64,000 nt of DNA, taken from the NCBI GenBank assembly GCA_036346255.1, contig CM070638.1:41664394-41728393 (forward strand), in the 5' to 3' direction. The notes beneath the pieces were generated by a model. It was not told where the DNA came from. It ran no database searches and was given only the letters and a program-made list of their open reading frames with translations. The position numbers were made by a program, and so were the translations under genes. Source of the stretch: Ampelocalamus luodianensis. Its lineage: Eukaryota; Streptophyta; Magnoliopsida; Poales; Poaceae. Positions 11,819 to 23,800 of the stretch are shown piece after piece; the first letter of the stretch is position 1, and each line of letters opens with the position of its first letter.

Positions 11819-13423
11819 CACTACTACACAAAACGTCATCACAGACGGTTCTAAACCGTCATCACAGACGGTTTTGTGAACCGTCTGTATTTATACGTCT
11901 ATGATAACAGGCGTTCATCACTTACGGTTTTCAAACGTCGCGCGAAAATAGCTATCACGACGGTTCTTAACGAAGCTATGCGTGATAATCACTATCACGA
12001 GCGGTTCTTGTTGAACAAATCTGTGATAGTCTACTAATAATTATCACGCAGTTCTCGTTAAGAACCGTCGTGATAGTTTTTGTATTGCAAAAAAAATAGC
12101 ATGCGTTGTTTTCATTCTACATAGACGTTGTTTGCGGCACACATTGTGGAGCACAGCTATCTAGCACACCAAAGATGATCACCAAGAACCCACTAGCACA
12201 CTGGGCCATCTAGCATAGCCACGGACATCTACAATTCCACCCGAGCAATACTGGAATGCAGCCTTAGGACCTTGGTGGCTCTCATCCTTCCTTCCCTCCT
12301 CCCTTTTCAGCATCCACCTCTCTCGGATACATGATCACCAAGAACCCCACATAGCGGCTTCGCCCCTTTTCATGCATAGAAGAAACCACACTCAAAAGCG
12401 CTTAAATTAAAATCAGCAAAACATCAAAAGATAAATAATACTCAATATGAAACAAAAAAGGAAGGAGGGGCAGAGGAGGGCGAGCGGGTGGCCAGCATAG
12501 TGCGGAGGTGGTGGCCAGGAGAAGAGGGCCGGAGGCGGAGCAAGGCGGCGGCAGGTGGTGGCGTTGTGTTAAGGGCGGAGGCCTACGAGCGCGGAGGCGA
12601 CACCGGTGGAGCAAAGGAGGAGGAAGGAAGGATGAGAGCCACTGAGGTCCCAAGGGGTGAGGAGAGGAAGACAACACTAGGGTAGCATAATATATAAGGA
12701 CAGCGTCAAAATACTTTGCCTCCGCGCGTGCATTCAAAATTTTGAACTCCGCCTTCATGCTGCGAATCACGAGACGGTTTCATACAAAAAATGCGTGATA
12801 ACATATCATAGGCGGTTCGTATCATGAACCGTCTGTGATAAGTATATCATCACGACGGTTCTTATCTGAAATGCGTGATAATGACTCATCATAGGCGGTT
12901 GGTATTAAAACCGTGCGTGACTTGAATTTTACCATGGCTTGAAATTTTCCTTACTCTCTGATTTTACCATGGCTTGAAATTTTCCTTACTCTCTGAAATT
13001 TGAAGCCAAGGTAAATTTCAAACCATGGTAAAATCAAAGAGTTAGGAAAATTTGAAGCTATAGTAAAATCAGAGAGTAAGGAAAATTTCAAGCCATGGTA
13101 AAATCTAAGTCACAGACGGTTCTTAATACCAACCGTCTGTGATAATAACCTCATCACAGACGGTTGGTATTAAGAACCATATGTGATACTTCACAGACGG
13201 TTCTTAATACGAACGTGTGTGATAACGATATTCTCATCACGAGCGGTTGGTATCACGAGCGAATGCAGCAGAAATATCTGAGCGGTTCTTAATACCAACG
13301 ATGCAGTGATAATGACCTATTACAAACGGTTTCAAAAGAAACTGTCTGTGATAAGACAACACAGACGGTTCCAAAGGAACCGTCTATGATGAGGCATCTA
13401 CTATGACCTATTTTGTAGTAGTG
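11819..13423. mobile_element. Second CACTA element nested in the first
   Basis: The ends are CACTACTACACAAAA and TTTTGTAGTAGTG, with a perfect 3-bp target duplication TAT at 11816-11818 and 13424-13426. Many subterminal copies of a cacagacggtt-like motif occur in both orientations on each side. It is a 1.6-kb non-autonomous element with no transposase. Its core includes a short G-rich segment (about 12470-12670) and a large imperfect palindrome (12936-13108). Confidence 0.92.
12936..13108. repeat. Imperfect palindrome of a 34-bp unit
   Basis: The phrase ttttaccatggcttgaaatt plus a ttccttactctctg tail is present twice in direct order (from about 12938 and 12961). It is followed by inverted copies (about 13010-13108) reading agagagtaaggaaaattt and ccatggtaaaatc. 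Transcribed RNA would fold into a long hairpin. Confidence 0.85.
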
Positions 13424-14140
13424 TATGTTTTATGCAAACTAATGTTATTCCGACTTCAAGCTTGCACCATTAGTTGGCTAGTTGCTAATGTTGAGGCTAA
13501 TATTAGATCTTGCATCTACCAAATGCTCAGTTCTCTGGTTGATTTTTGTGGGTGAATTATGAATGGGCTAGATGGAGTGCTGGACATTTGATCATGCATA
13601 GCTTTATGTCTTGCTTTCTCTTAGTACACATGCTTTCACGAAACTTGTAGCATTAAGCAAGTCTTTCTTAGTATTGCTTTTTATTCCTTGATTAGATTCG
13701 TTGATTGGTAGTAAGTTGGAATATCTGTCAGTCTCAAAAGGAGCTGAAATGGATAGCTTGAGATTCCAATCCAAATTATTGCTCCGCTGTTTAACCATTG
13801 CTTGCTAACACCAATATTTCATATTGCACTTAGACCTGTATTATGTTGGACTTATGTTTATGCTGTGAGGTCAACAAAGGCTGACACCAATATTTTGTAT
13901 TGCAGAAGTTCCAACTGAACCATAGTTTGAAGTTGGAACATCTCTTGCCGAAGCTGGAAATTCTAAAGATCTTTAAATCCAAGACTGAGGCTATTATTAC
14001 TGCTATGCCCAAAGTATTGTAGATATCGTGCTTTTGTTTGATGCATTACGGATAAGACTGTGTGAAATTACTACTTGAACTATTATATATATCATGCATT
14101 ATGCCTACATTTTGGAATTTGAACTCGAATGTTGTGGATG

Positions 14141-14141
<1 letters not shown>

Positions 14142-14205
<64 letters not shown>
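14142..14205. repeat. (TA)n microsatellite
   Basis: About 32 TA units sit inside the right half of the outer CACTA element. The tract creates false Tyr-Ile repeat open frames in both plus-strand registers. Confidence 0.95.
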
Positions 14206-14208
<3 letters not shown>

Positions 14209-14807
14209 GAATTATGTTATCTTATCATGAATCTACATATGTAATGATTTGTGGTATTTTCTTCTTTGTGGAATGTATAGTTTATTTGATTGCCAAGTTT
14301 TCTGTCGTCGTAGTTCAAAATTAAATACAAAATCGAACGTACAAAATCAGTGCAAAATTGGTTGGTGCTGTTTGGGAAGCTCCCGAGTGCCTTGTTCGAA
14401 ATACACTCGGGAAATCAACCATGTGTTTCCCGAGTGTCGACACTCGAGAAAGGATGGTCACGTGGCAATGTTTCTTGTTTTCGTCACTCACCATAGAACT
14501 TTTTCCCGAGTGTTTCTTTCACTACTTTCCCGAGTGTCAACACTCGGGAAAGTTTTCCGTTACGATTGAGTGAGCCGTTGAGACATCTTTTCTCCCGAGT
14601 GTTACATGTTTCCCGAGTGTATACATTTACACTCGGAAAAGTTTTGTTTCCCGAGTGTTACACTCGGGAAACTGTTTTTATCCCGACTAATCTATCCCGA
14701 GTGCTCTTTCTCGACGACTGACCTTCGGGAACTTATATCCCGAGTGTTTTTGTTTATTTCCCGAGTGTTTTTGGCACTCGGGAAAAACAAGGTTTCTGGT
14801 AGTGTCC

Positions 14808-15468
14808 AATAAGCTGTCTTTAGCAAGTTGTCTCTAACATTCATGCCAAATTTATAATATTCACACTCATTCACCCCTCTCTCATAAGTACTAGTTGCTT
14901 TGTCTTGGTTCGTGTAGAGATGGTTGTTTGAGGAAAAGACGGCTTTCCTTCTCTCTCATATTTCTCTCTCTTCTACCTGGGATTTTGCTGACATAGGAGG
15001 GTTAACCGACTGCTGACATGACACTATTGAAGATGCCCTAAGTCAACAACGTCCCCCCTGAATATAAAGTTTGTTTATCGGAAGGGTAGTGGGAATTTTT
15101 CTTTTTGGTCATTCTGTCGAAACACAATCATGCACATATTGTGTGTGATTGTGTTGAACCACTTGGTTTACTGATACCCTGTATTTGCAGAACAAATATA
15201 TAAAGTACAGGTGTTCATGGCACAAGAGCAGTTAGATGTGACCATATGAAAACAAGGTTAATTCCATGCCAGGATGTCCATGCAGGGAATAATCGTTGGC
15301 AAGGGCGCTTAATGTACTCTTCTGAAAAGTGCAAGCCTCAATTCCAATCATGATTTTATGCAATAAAATGGACAGATCCGTCTGGAACAAATTTTATATA
15401 TTAGTATGCACTAAAATTGATGGCATCTTATTTAGATTTTTTTTTATTTACACTTGTAGAATTTGCAG
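14808..15468. other. Intergenic DNA, no recognised gene
   Basis: This is the flank to the right of the CACTA element. It holds no recognised gene or repeat, only short open frames. Confidence 0.5.
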
Positions 15469-15594
15469 GGTTGGCAAGCAATGCTCTTGGCAATCAAACT
15501 AGAGAACGGAGAATGTTTCCTTGCATACCTTCTTGAGCCCTTGATGCATCCAAATGCGAAAGCTTCTCCTAGGCCAAAGTTAAATGTGCTCTGA
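15469..15594 (+). CDS. Possible orphan terminal exon, unknown protein
   Basis: A 42-codon open segment follows a polypyrimidine tract and an AG acceptor (ending at 15468) and closes with TGA at 15592. It reads GWQAMLLAIKLENGECFLAY and then LLEPLMHPNAKA. The composition is protein-like, but I recognise no family and found no upstream exon. It may be a gene remnant or chance. Confidence 0.2.
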   Translation, partial: GWQAMLLAIKLENGECFLAYLLEPLMHPNAKASPRPKLNVL

Positions 15595-15626
15595 GCCCTG
15601 GAAGGATTCAAGACAGATTGTTATTA

Positions 15627-16159
15627 CTCCCTCGTTCTTTATTAAATGTCGTTTTAAAATACGTGCAGTCAATCTTTTAAAATTTTAAATGCTAATATGC
15701 ACAATTTTGAATGCTAATATGCACAAAAGCATTTGGATTTTTCACGTGAAAATGATATCACTAGATTTTCTATAAAAATACTTTTAAATTATTATATTTT
15801 TCAAAATTTACTAACAAATAATTAGAAAAAGTAAGGGTCAAAGGTGTGTCTCGGAGATTGTAATGCCCTAGAGTCCAGATTGGCTCAGGCCTACTCCCAT
15901 TCGGAATAAATCACGCACACGCACTAACTCCGCATATGCCGTCCTCGCTTCGCGTAAAATGGTTAACCCGAAGTTTGTGGTTTGGACTCAAGTGGCCTTA
16001 TATGTTGTTGCTTCTCAAGCTAGACTACCAAGTAGTACTAAACACCACACTCATACACACACTTATAGGCCACATCACATAGTCCCAATTCAACTCATTT
16101 TGGGTCGGGTCATATAAATCGGGTTGATATCCAAAACGACAGGTAAAAAAGAACGGATG
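15627..16159. mobile_element. Stowaway MITE split by a ~265-bp insertion
   Basis: The left end is CTCCCTCGTTC after a TA. The right end is gaacggatg before TA, a decayed inverted match. Internal Stowaway phrases (atgtcgtttta, gtcaaaggtgtgtct, ccaaaacgacagg) are in order, but the element is about twice the usual 250 bp. Foreign DNA of roughly 265 bp (about 15861-16125), starting tgtaatgccctagagtcc, interrupts the sequence between the gtcaaag and ccaaaacgac blocks. Its exact limits and type are unclear. Confidence 0.75.
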
Positions 16160-16161
16160 TA

Positions 16162-18868
16162 ATATTTACAAAACAAGAACATGCGTAGTGCAAAACAAAG
16201 TGTTGTGTAATTTTATGCAAACCACTCTGATTTAAGGATCAAATTAGTACGAAGATTTTTCTTATTTTATATCACCAACACAAATTGAAACTCGTAGTGG
16301 CACTCTTTTGAGTTTCAAGTTCAAATTCGAATTGTGTCACATGAAAAAGAAAGAATAAATTTGCTGCGAAAGTAACTTGTCATTTTGTTTTTCCTTTTAG
16401 TTTGTCAACTATAAAATTTATCTCATTTTTATGTCTCCCGGGACCCAGCATAAACTCAAAGTGGAGTTGCAGTTTTATATTGAGATAGAGTAAATTGAGA
16501 AGTACATTCCCAAATATTTTTGGAATTTTTCTTGTTAATTTGATTGTAGAACCAAAGTGCTTCGCATGATTACATCTAAATATTAATAATTTCTAATAGA
16601 TGTGCCCATATTATGTCGTATGTTACCCGGAGTGGTAAAGGTGTTAGCGTAGCTGTCTTGTACCGCAAGATTATTAGAGATAGAATAAGAATCGGTTAGG
16701 ATTTGTACGTTATGATAGTGGCGGAGCTAGAAATTAGATGATAGGGGTGCACACTTCACACTCAATTCTATAGTTTGTATAATAGTTTCATAATATCATA
16801 AATCCAACACATATGTTTCAAATTAGTCAAAAGCACAATTCAAATAGTTCAAATAAGGTGTTACATGGATAAAAATTACAAAATATGCAATTATGCAAAG
16901 AAAATTATAATACCACTTTACGCGTCTTCATACCTTGAAAACGTTTCATTACATCATCTTCACTAACCTTCAAAAAAATTTCTCTCAAAGTTCAACTGTT
17001 CAAGGACACATTACTACATTAGCTATGCAGCCTACGCTGATTATGAAAATTGAAAATCAATGAGAATCTGAGATGGCAATGGCATACCAATACCATATGG
17101 TCTAATGGTCTATCAACTATCAAGATTCAAGAGTCAAGACAATTAGACAAGTGAACAATAGAACAAGCATTCAAGCATGATTCATGTCTCATGAAGCAAG
17201 TAAGTATTAAGCAACCCAAACAAAAGTGGCATACCATATGGCATATGGTCTATCAGACTATCAACTATCCTTCTTGCAGTCTTGCTGACTGTTGTTCAGT
17301 GTTTTGCTTCTGAGCTTCTCACCTTCTCGGCTTCTCCAGCTCTCCTCCAAGGCTCCAACAGTCCAACTCCAAGTCAAGCAAGCAACCCAACGGGCAAGGG
17401 CAACGGCCAACGCTCCAGCGGTCCAGCCTCCATCCGCCTTCCGCCGTCGGCCGGTCGCCTGCTCCCGCGCCGCGCGCCGCCGACGTAGGCTGCCCTCCTT
17501 GATCCCTTCCCAAATCCTCCCAGCTCTTCCCTGGTCCTCGGCTCCTCGCAAGCTCGCAGGTAGCAACCGACGCAGGCACACAGTGTTGGGGAATTCGCCA
17601 ATTCGGGGTCTGGGGACTGGGCAGGAGGAGAGATTAGGGTTGGCTGGTTGGGGACTTGGGGACTAGCTAGGGAGCCAGGCCACCGGGGAGGAGAGGATTG
17701 GAGACTTTAGACTTGGACTCTTAGAGTGGACGACAGGACGAGAGATGACCGGCATTTCTGGCCTTCGGCTGTGGCCTTCGGGGTCTGGTGAGTTAGCTTA
17801 GCTACTGGGTTGGGCTGAAACATCAAACTACTGAAGAAGTGAAGAACTGATCCCTGTTGGTTTTTATGATTTTTGGAGGGTGCCAGTGCATACCCAGCAC
17901 CCCTGGTCCCGCCCCAGCCTTATGAGGCCACCGCCGCCAACTCCTTTGAGGTCGCTCTTGCTGCCACAAGGTCGTTGCACTTGCATGCCCTCCACCAGAT
18001 GTTCGCTCTCGACATCGTTCTAGCTGCCGCCTCTGGGTTAGCGCCTCCCGTCGTTACTGTCGAACACCGCTGCCGCCTCCATCAAGGCAACCACCGCTCA
18101 ATCGATGTCGCCATCGGATCAAGTTGCTGCACCGAGCTTGCGTGTGCTTGTTAGGTTTCCGTTTTGGGCCTATATATCACTACACCATGACACACAATTG
18201 AGGGCTGAAAGTCTGTCGGTAAAAATATTTAAATTCAGCAAATTCTCTACTGACAATTATAGAAAAAAATCAAGGTCAAACTATCTGTAAGTGAAAGTAT
18301 ATATATATATATATATATACCTCCGAGACTCAAACAATACATCAATCTAATTATTCTGGCTATTCTATCTTCCTTCAAAAGGAAAGACGATCACATCACA
18401 TAGATTGTTCACGCAATTATATATGACCAGCATAGCTGGTCTTTAGAGCCCGACTATATATAATGCCCACGTGTTACTAATTTAGCATTATATATTAGGA
18501 GAATGACATAGATGAATTTGAATTGCAATGCAATTCAGAGAGATTTTTGGACTTAATTTTTTCTGTAAATTTTTATCAATTCCTTTTTAGGCTAGGATTT
18601 GGATTTGACGTTTGAAATGAACCCAATTTTTTTTTTTTTGTAATTTCACAAAAAACAACAACTTTTTTTTTGAAAAATCCACACAATTCCATAAATTTTT
18701 CAATTGCACAAAATTGGGCATCTATGGTGCATTAATGCGACTACTACGACAATGAATCATTGACAAGCTTAAGTCGTGATGTATATGGTGCATTAATGCA
18801 GGTGTTTTACAAGCAGTGATGCTGCATTGCCAACTGTTTCAGAAGGCCGCAGCTGCAAGTGCTTTTAC
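16162..18868. other. Intergenic DNA with two GC-richer islands
   Basis: No gene was recognised. GC-rich islands at about 17290-17720 and 17870-18150 have open frames in several registers on both strands with Arg/Pro/Ala-rich translations. A short (TA)n tract is at 18298-18320. I looked here for 3' exons of the WD40 gene that ends at 18869 on the minus strand and could not identify any. Confidence 0.45.
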
Positions 18869-20897
18869 CTGAAGGTAGTGGTGCTCCACAGATAAACAGT
18901 CCCGCCCGATGCTGTCATCAGTATTGGAAGCTCGGGATGGGAATAGACAGCACTGACTCGACTTGGACGTCCTTCGAGTGTTTTAATACAACTCTTTTTC
19001 TGCAAGTCCCAAATCTGGTTCAGCAAGAAGAAAAGCATTAGAACACAATTAATGCTCCGTATATTTGTTCAAGAACATATATATTCTTTAGCCTTATTTG
19101 GTTGGGTCAAAATTCCTGCTTATCCATATAGATGGACCGAGATGTTAGTTCAAATTCCCGATCCGTCCACATGGATTCTGGCCAGAAATAGACTTCCCAA
19201 ACAAGCCCTCAAAGAAGATGGCACACCTTGGCAGTGTAATCATTCTCCAATGATGTAATCAAATATTGCCGATCACCACTAGCAAAGTAATCCAACATGC
19301 ACCCTGTATATTCATCTTCGTCCGATGTGAACTCGGCGGTGTAATCATTGGAGCATGCTGTAATCAAATATTGCCGATCACCACTAGCATCTTCATCCAA
19401 AAACTCGGGAGACCCAAGGTTCCAAATCTGAATTTTCCACGCATAAGAATTTCAAATAGAGTCCAGTAGACCATTAACAACATTATGTTAACGGGTTGTC
19501 TAGAATTTTTGTTACTAAAATGGGAGAAATCTCAAACCTCTGCTCTACCAGCCACGTAACCAGTAGCAAAAGTATTTGTGTCCTTCGGGTTGAATGCGAA
19601 TTTATGCACCGCAGAAGGCATCTCAAATATACGAGTGCACTCCCAGCACTTTTCCCAGTCCCACAGCTTAATATTTAACTCATTGTTAGATGCTGATAGC
19701 ACGAAAGGCTCCGTTGGATGAATAGCCAAAGACGTGACCCAACAACTGTGGGCTACGAAACCCTTGACTTCCTGCATTGTCCTGTAGCAATACACATGGA
19801 TGGAACCATCCCACCCTCCGACCACAAACCATTGTTTGCGTGCTATAAATTTGGCCGTCTTAACTGAACATACAGTGCTTATTACATTAGAATGGCGGTG
19901 CGTGAGTAAAGAAACTAAGGTTAACAGTTAAGTCAGATAACATCACCATAGCCCCGTGAAAACATATTTCCAAGCTCCAACGACTTCACTGTTGCCTGCG
20001 TATAAATACAAAAACAAGTCGTTTTAGAACGATTGCAGTCAAACTTTGAAAACTTTGGCTATCGATTTGTATATTTAGATTAGATACATGAAAATCATAT
20101 GTAGATTCGTCTCTAATAATATTTTCATTCTATTATAATTTTGTTGGGTTTTACAAATATATTACAATAGTAGTATATAAGTCACAGAGAAAACTAGTGC
20201 TACCAAAATTCACTCCATACTTTGTCAATTTCTTTTCGCACTTTGACTGTACAATAAAAACTTGACACATTGGCAACTAAAATTGGAGTATACTTTGGCC
20301 ACTAATAACTCTCATCCAAACAGTTATACGGTCAATGATAGGCAGTGTTGCCTCACAAATATGTAATGTCATACAAGGAATTAATCCAGTAAGTATATGA
20401 CTTACTTGTGAAACTCTTTGAATACTTTATCATGTTTATTCTAGAATACCCCTAGACTTTTGCCAAAAAGCACCCTTAATCATGTTTTGCCATTTCAGTT
20501 ACATTTTTTATTTTCATCTGATTTCGTTTTTTCCAGCAAAAGGACAATAAGCACTTGGGCTTGTTGAGGCTTGTTTGCACTCAGCAGGCAAAGCTGCATG
20601 ACACTCACATGGCCCATATATCTTATCGCCTCAAAAGAACATATATGCTACTCAGCTACTGGCTACTGGAGAGTGCAGCCACTGACCTGGGTCCGATAGT
20701 TCAAAATTTGAATGCCTGTATCGCCATGATTAGTTAAAATCCTGCATTCTCAAGAAATTTTGTGATAAACTCCGAGTACACACTCAAGTAAACAAACAAT
20801 TAAAGCACTTCCGGATCATTTCAATGTGAATAAGTAATTCTCACCATGGCTCTGTCGGATGCACATCAATGGTACGAAAACAACCCCGGGCTAACAC
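18869..20897 (-). CDS. Coatomer beta'-like WD40 exons of the fusion gene
   Basis: Six exons (20897-20845, 20741-20687, 19995-19947, 19863-19538, 19427-19227, 19014-18869) give about 276 residues equivalent to the N-terminal beta-propeller of coatomer subunit beta' (COPB2), which binds dilysine cargo signals in COPI coats. Recognisable phrases in order: FRTIDVHPTEPW, ILTNHGDTGIQILNYRTQ, FIARKQWFVVGG, AHSCWVTSLAIHPTEPFVL, IKLWDWEKCWECTRIFE, NPKDTNTFATG, IWNLGSP, GDRQYLIT (twice), IWDLQKKSCIKTLEG and SHPELPILMTASGGTVYLW. The COPB2 cytosolic domains that follow the propeller are absent. One exon has an internal duplication. The usual LDRT-like stretch after NTFA is replaced by GYVAGRAE. Relaxed constraint is possible, but no stop interrupts the exons. 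Confidence 0.85.
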
Positions 20898-23800
20898 CTG
20901 ATCCAATAAAACAGGCATTCAACCACTAAAATAAATTACCTCGAAAGAAACACAAATTATCAAGAGCTAAGCAAGACAACATAAAATTGAGCAAATTTAT
21001 TATTCAAACTACAAAGATCATGGAAGTTGCAAAATCACAATGGCGTGTGATTAACAAGTGGCTCCAGGGCTTAACTATCAGTCTCATATTGTATTTGTTT
21101 TTCACTCCAATTTACATTTTTAAAGTGTTACTGAGCTAATTTTCTCTAAAATTATGTAGCTCGGTTTTGAGCTAACATCACCACCAAAGGAAGGAAATGT
21201 ATGACTTGCAAGAGAAAACAAGGATGAAGTAAAAGAAAACATCTGTATAGAGCATATTAATACCTGTTCATAATAGCAGCGTATCTGTTTAAAATACAAA
21301 TCGGTGAAAATCCGTGAATTCAAACTTAGAAGTTCTAAAAAAATTCACAAAAATCATGATATATAGGGGAGAGTATGTTCTATGTCTCTGATCAAACTCA
21401 ATCACATATGTGAGATACGAAAAAGACAAATACTTGCTGAAGTGTTTTCACTATTTTTACCTAATATTTCTCTTTTCTGTATTTGATTTTGAAATTTTGT
21501 ACAGATATAGAATATACCCTATCCTATATGCATCTGGTAATTTGTGGAGATGTTTTACAAACTTCTGAGTATAGTTTACCAAATTCATATTTTCACCTGA
21601 TATTTCACTGTTGATGATGACCTTTCTTTTCTCTTATTGGAAATTTTTGTCCATGTCAATATTTTACATGTGCTGTCAGAATTTCCATAATTTTTTTGTC
21701 ATCCAATTCACAATTTGTTGATGCTTTTTTTCCTTTTTTTTAATGCAGGTTTGGTTCTTTTGGTAGCAGGTACACAAATTTGATAGCAGGTACAGAATAT
21801 GACAAACTCATGGTGATATATACAGTATTCTCTTTTTTTGTTAATAAACTCATGGTGACAAATTCATCATGTCTACTTGGATGTATTTCACTTAGATCTC
21901 GAGTGTGTATTAAGTACTCCCTCTATCACTAGGGCCCATTTGGAATATCATAGGAAATTGGGAGGATACAAAACATCAACTCTCTCAATCTCTCAGATGT
22001 TTCCAACTAACGGCTGTTTGGAAAGGGGGGGATTTGGATCCAAATCCTTAGAATTCTGAAAATTCCTAGAGCAATCCTCTCTTCTAAATAGGCCCTAAAT
22101 TCCTATGAGAATCCTATGTTTCAAACAGAATCTAAATGTAGATCATTACCGTTTTTAAATGTTTAATGCTTTAAATTTTGGCCTTAATGCATATAAAAGT
22201 ATATGGATTAGACACATAAAAATAGTATCATTAAATTTGTCTTGGAAAATAATTTCATCTTATATAATTTCTGCTAGTGTACTATTACAAAAAAAAAAAA
22301 CTATTGTCAGAATATAGCACCACTGAAACCATGAAACAAAATAAAGAGCACTGAAACCACGCGACGTACTGATACCGAAAATAGTGCAAATCATATTTCC
22401 AGAGTATAATAAATACTTTACCGAACACACGTCATATGATTTCTCATTCATCGTTTCCGATTCATTCAGCTCACAGATAATATCCCCTATACTAGGCCTT
22501 TTGTGTCTGTCAGTTTCCACACAGTTCAGTGCGATCTCAATGCATATCTTCACTTGGCCAAATACATCGAAATATGACTTATCTTTCCATTGTTCCTGTG
22601 GCTTGTTCCTCCAGTTTTCTAGTACCTGTGAAATTGAATTAAATGAGAAAAAGGTAGTACCCAAGTTTAAAAACATGACGTAATACTATTTCTAAAAAAA
22701 AATGACCGTAGAGGACCTGATAAAGACAAATGACTTGTCTTACCTGCTCAATAAAATCTTGGGAAGACATATCGGATTGTTTCGAGTAGCCATCGGGGCC
22801 TGTCATTATGCCTATGATTATGACACCCAAACTAAATACATCAAACTTCTCTGAGATCTTCCCTTTTTCTATATATTCTGGCGGCACGTATCCACTGCAT
22901 GATATCATAATTATCACAGATATACTAGCTCCAGTAAGTGTAAAGCAAACATAATTAATTGAATATAGGAAAAAACCAATGGATCTCACATGAGACATTT
23001 AGCTTACAGTGTCCCTAGAAACTTGCTTGTGGTATGGGATTGACGAGTACCGCTAAAGAGCCTTGACAAACCAAAATCTGCAATTTTTGGTACCATGTTC
23101 CTATCAAGCAATATATTGGCAGGTTTTATGTCTAGATGGAAAATTCCACGTTCATGAAGGTATTCCAAACCGTCACAAATCCCCTTAATTATTTCATAAC
23201 GCTTGTGCCAAGGAAGTCCAGAAGATTCATCTGTAGGAGATAAAGAATGTATTTTCATAAACTTATTTCTTTATATTCTACTCCCTCCCGTCACAAATAC
23301 ATGTCGTTTTGTGATACGTGTAGTCAAAATTTCAAAACTTTAGCAGTCAATATCTTTTTAAATATTTAGTTTGGATACATAAAAATCATATATATATATA
23401 TTTATCTCGAAAAATATTTTTCATAATATTATAATTTCGTTAGGTGATACTATATTACAATAGAAATTAGTGGTCAAAGTTGCGTTTTGAGGGGCATTGT
23501 CAATATCCAAAACGACATATATTTGTGACCAGAGGGAGTAACTAATATGCTCAAGCAGATCACCATCATACCAGAAAGATGCTTTTCAAGGCTTCCATTA
23601 TGCAAATACTCCAAGCAGATCACTCTGTCTATCATTTTAGCACAAACTAGTTTTCCTTCGTATTCAACACACCTCTCTCTCTCTTTGTAAGTTTTGCCAA
23701 CTAGCCGTACAATATTTTTATGACGGAGTCTTGTAAGGTTTTGAAGCTCATTTTGAAATTGCTTATCATCAAGTCCTGGCATGTGGTAAAGCTTCTTCAC

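Larger units (their letters stand above)
9386..14804. mobile_element. CACTA (En/Spm-type) DNA transposon, non-autonomous
   Basis: The left end reads CACTACCAGAAA and the right end TTTCTGGTAGTG, a perfect 12-bp terminal inverted repeat. The flanking trinucleotides are tct and tcc, a 3-bp target duplication with one mismatch. Both subterminal regions (9396-9600 and 14380-14790) carry more than twenty copies, in both orientations, of a cccgagtgtt-like motif, as expected for transposase-binding subterminal repeats of CACTA elements. No transposase coding sequence was recognised inside. The interior has a GC-rich block (about 9650-10150), AT-rich sequence, a nested second CACTA element and a long TA microsatellite. 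Confidence 0.9.

Noticed and set aside
14062..14324. Open frames with long Tyr-Ile repeats
   Set aside because: They are translations of the (TA)n microsatellite.
22384..22683. 99-codon plus-strand frame
   Set aside because: Antisense of kinase exon 5, which has clear kinase motifs and splice sites.
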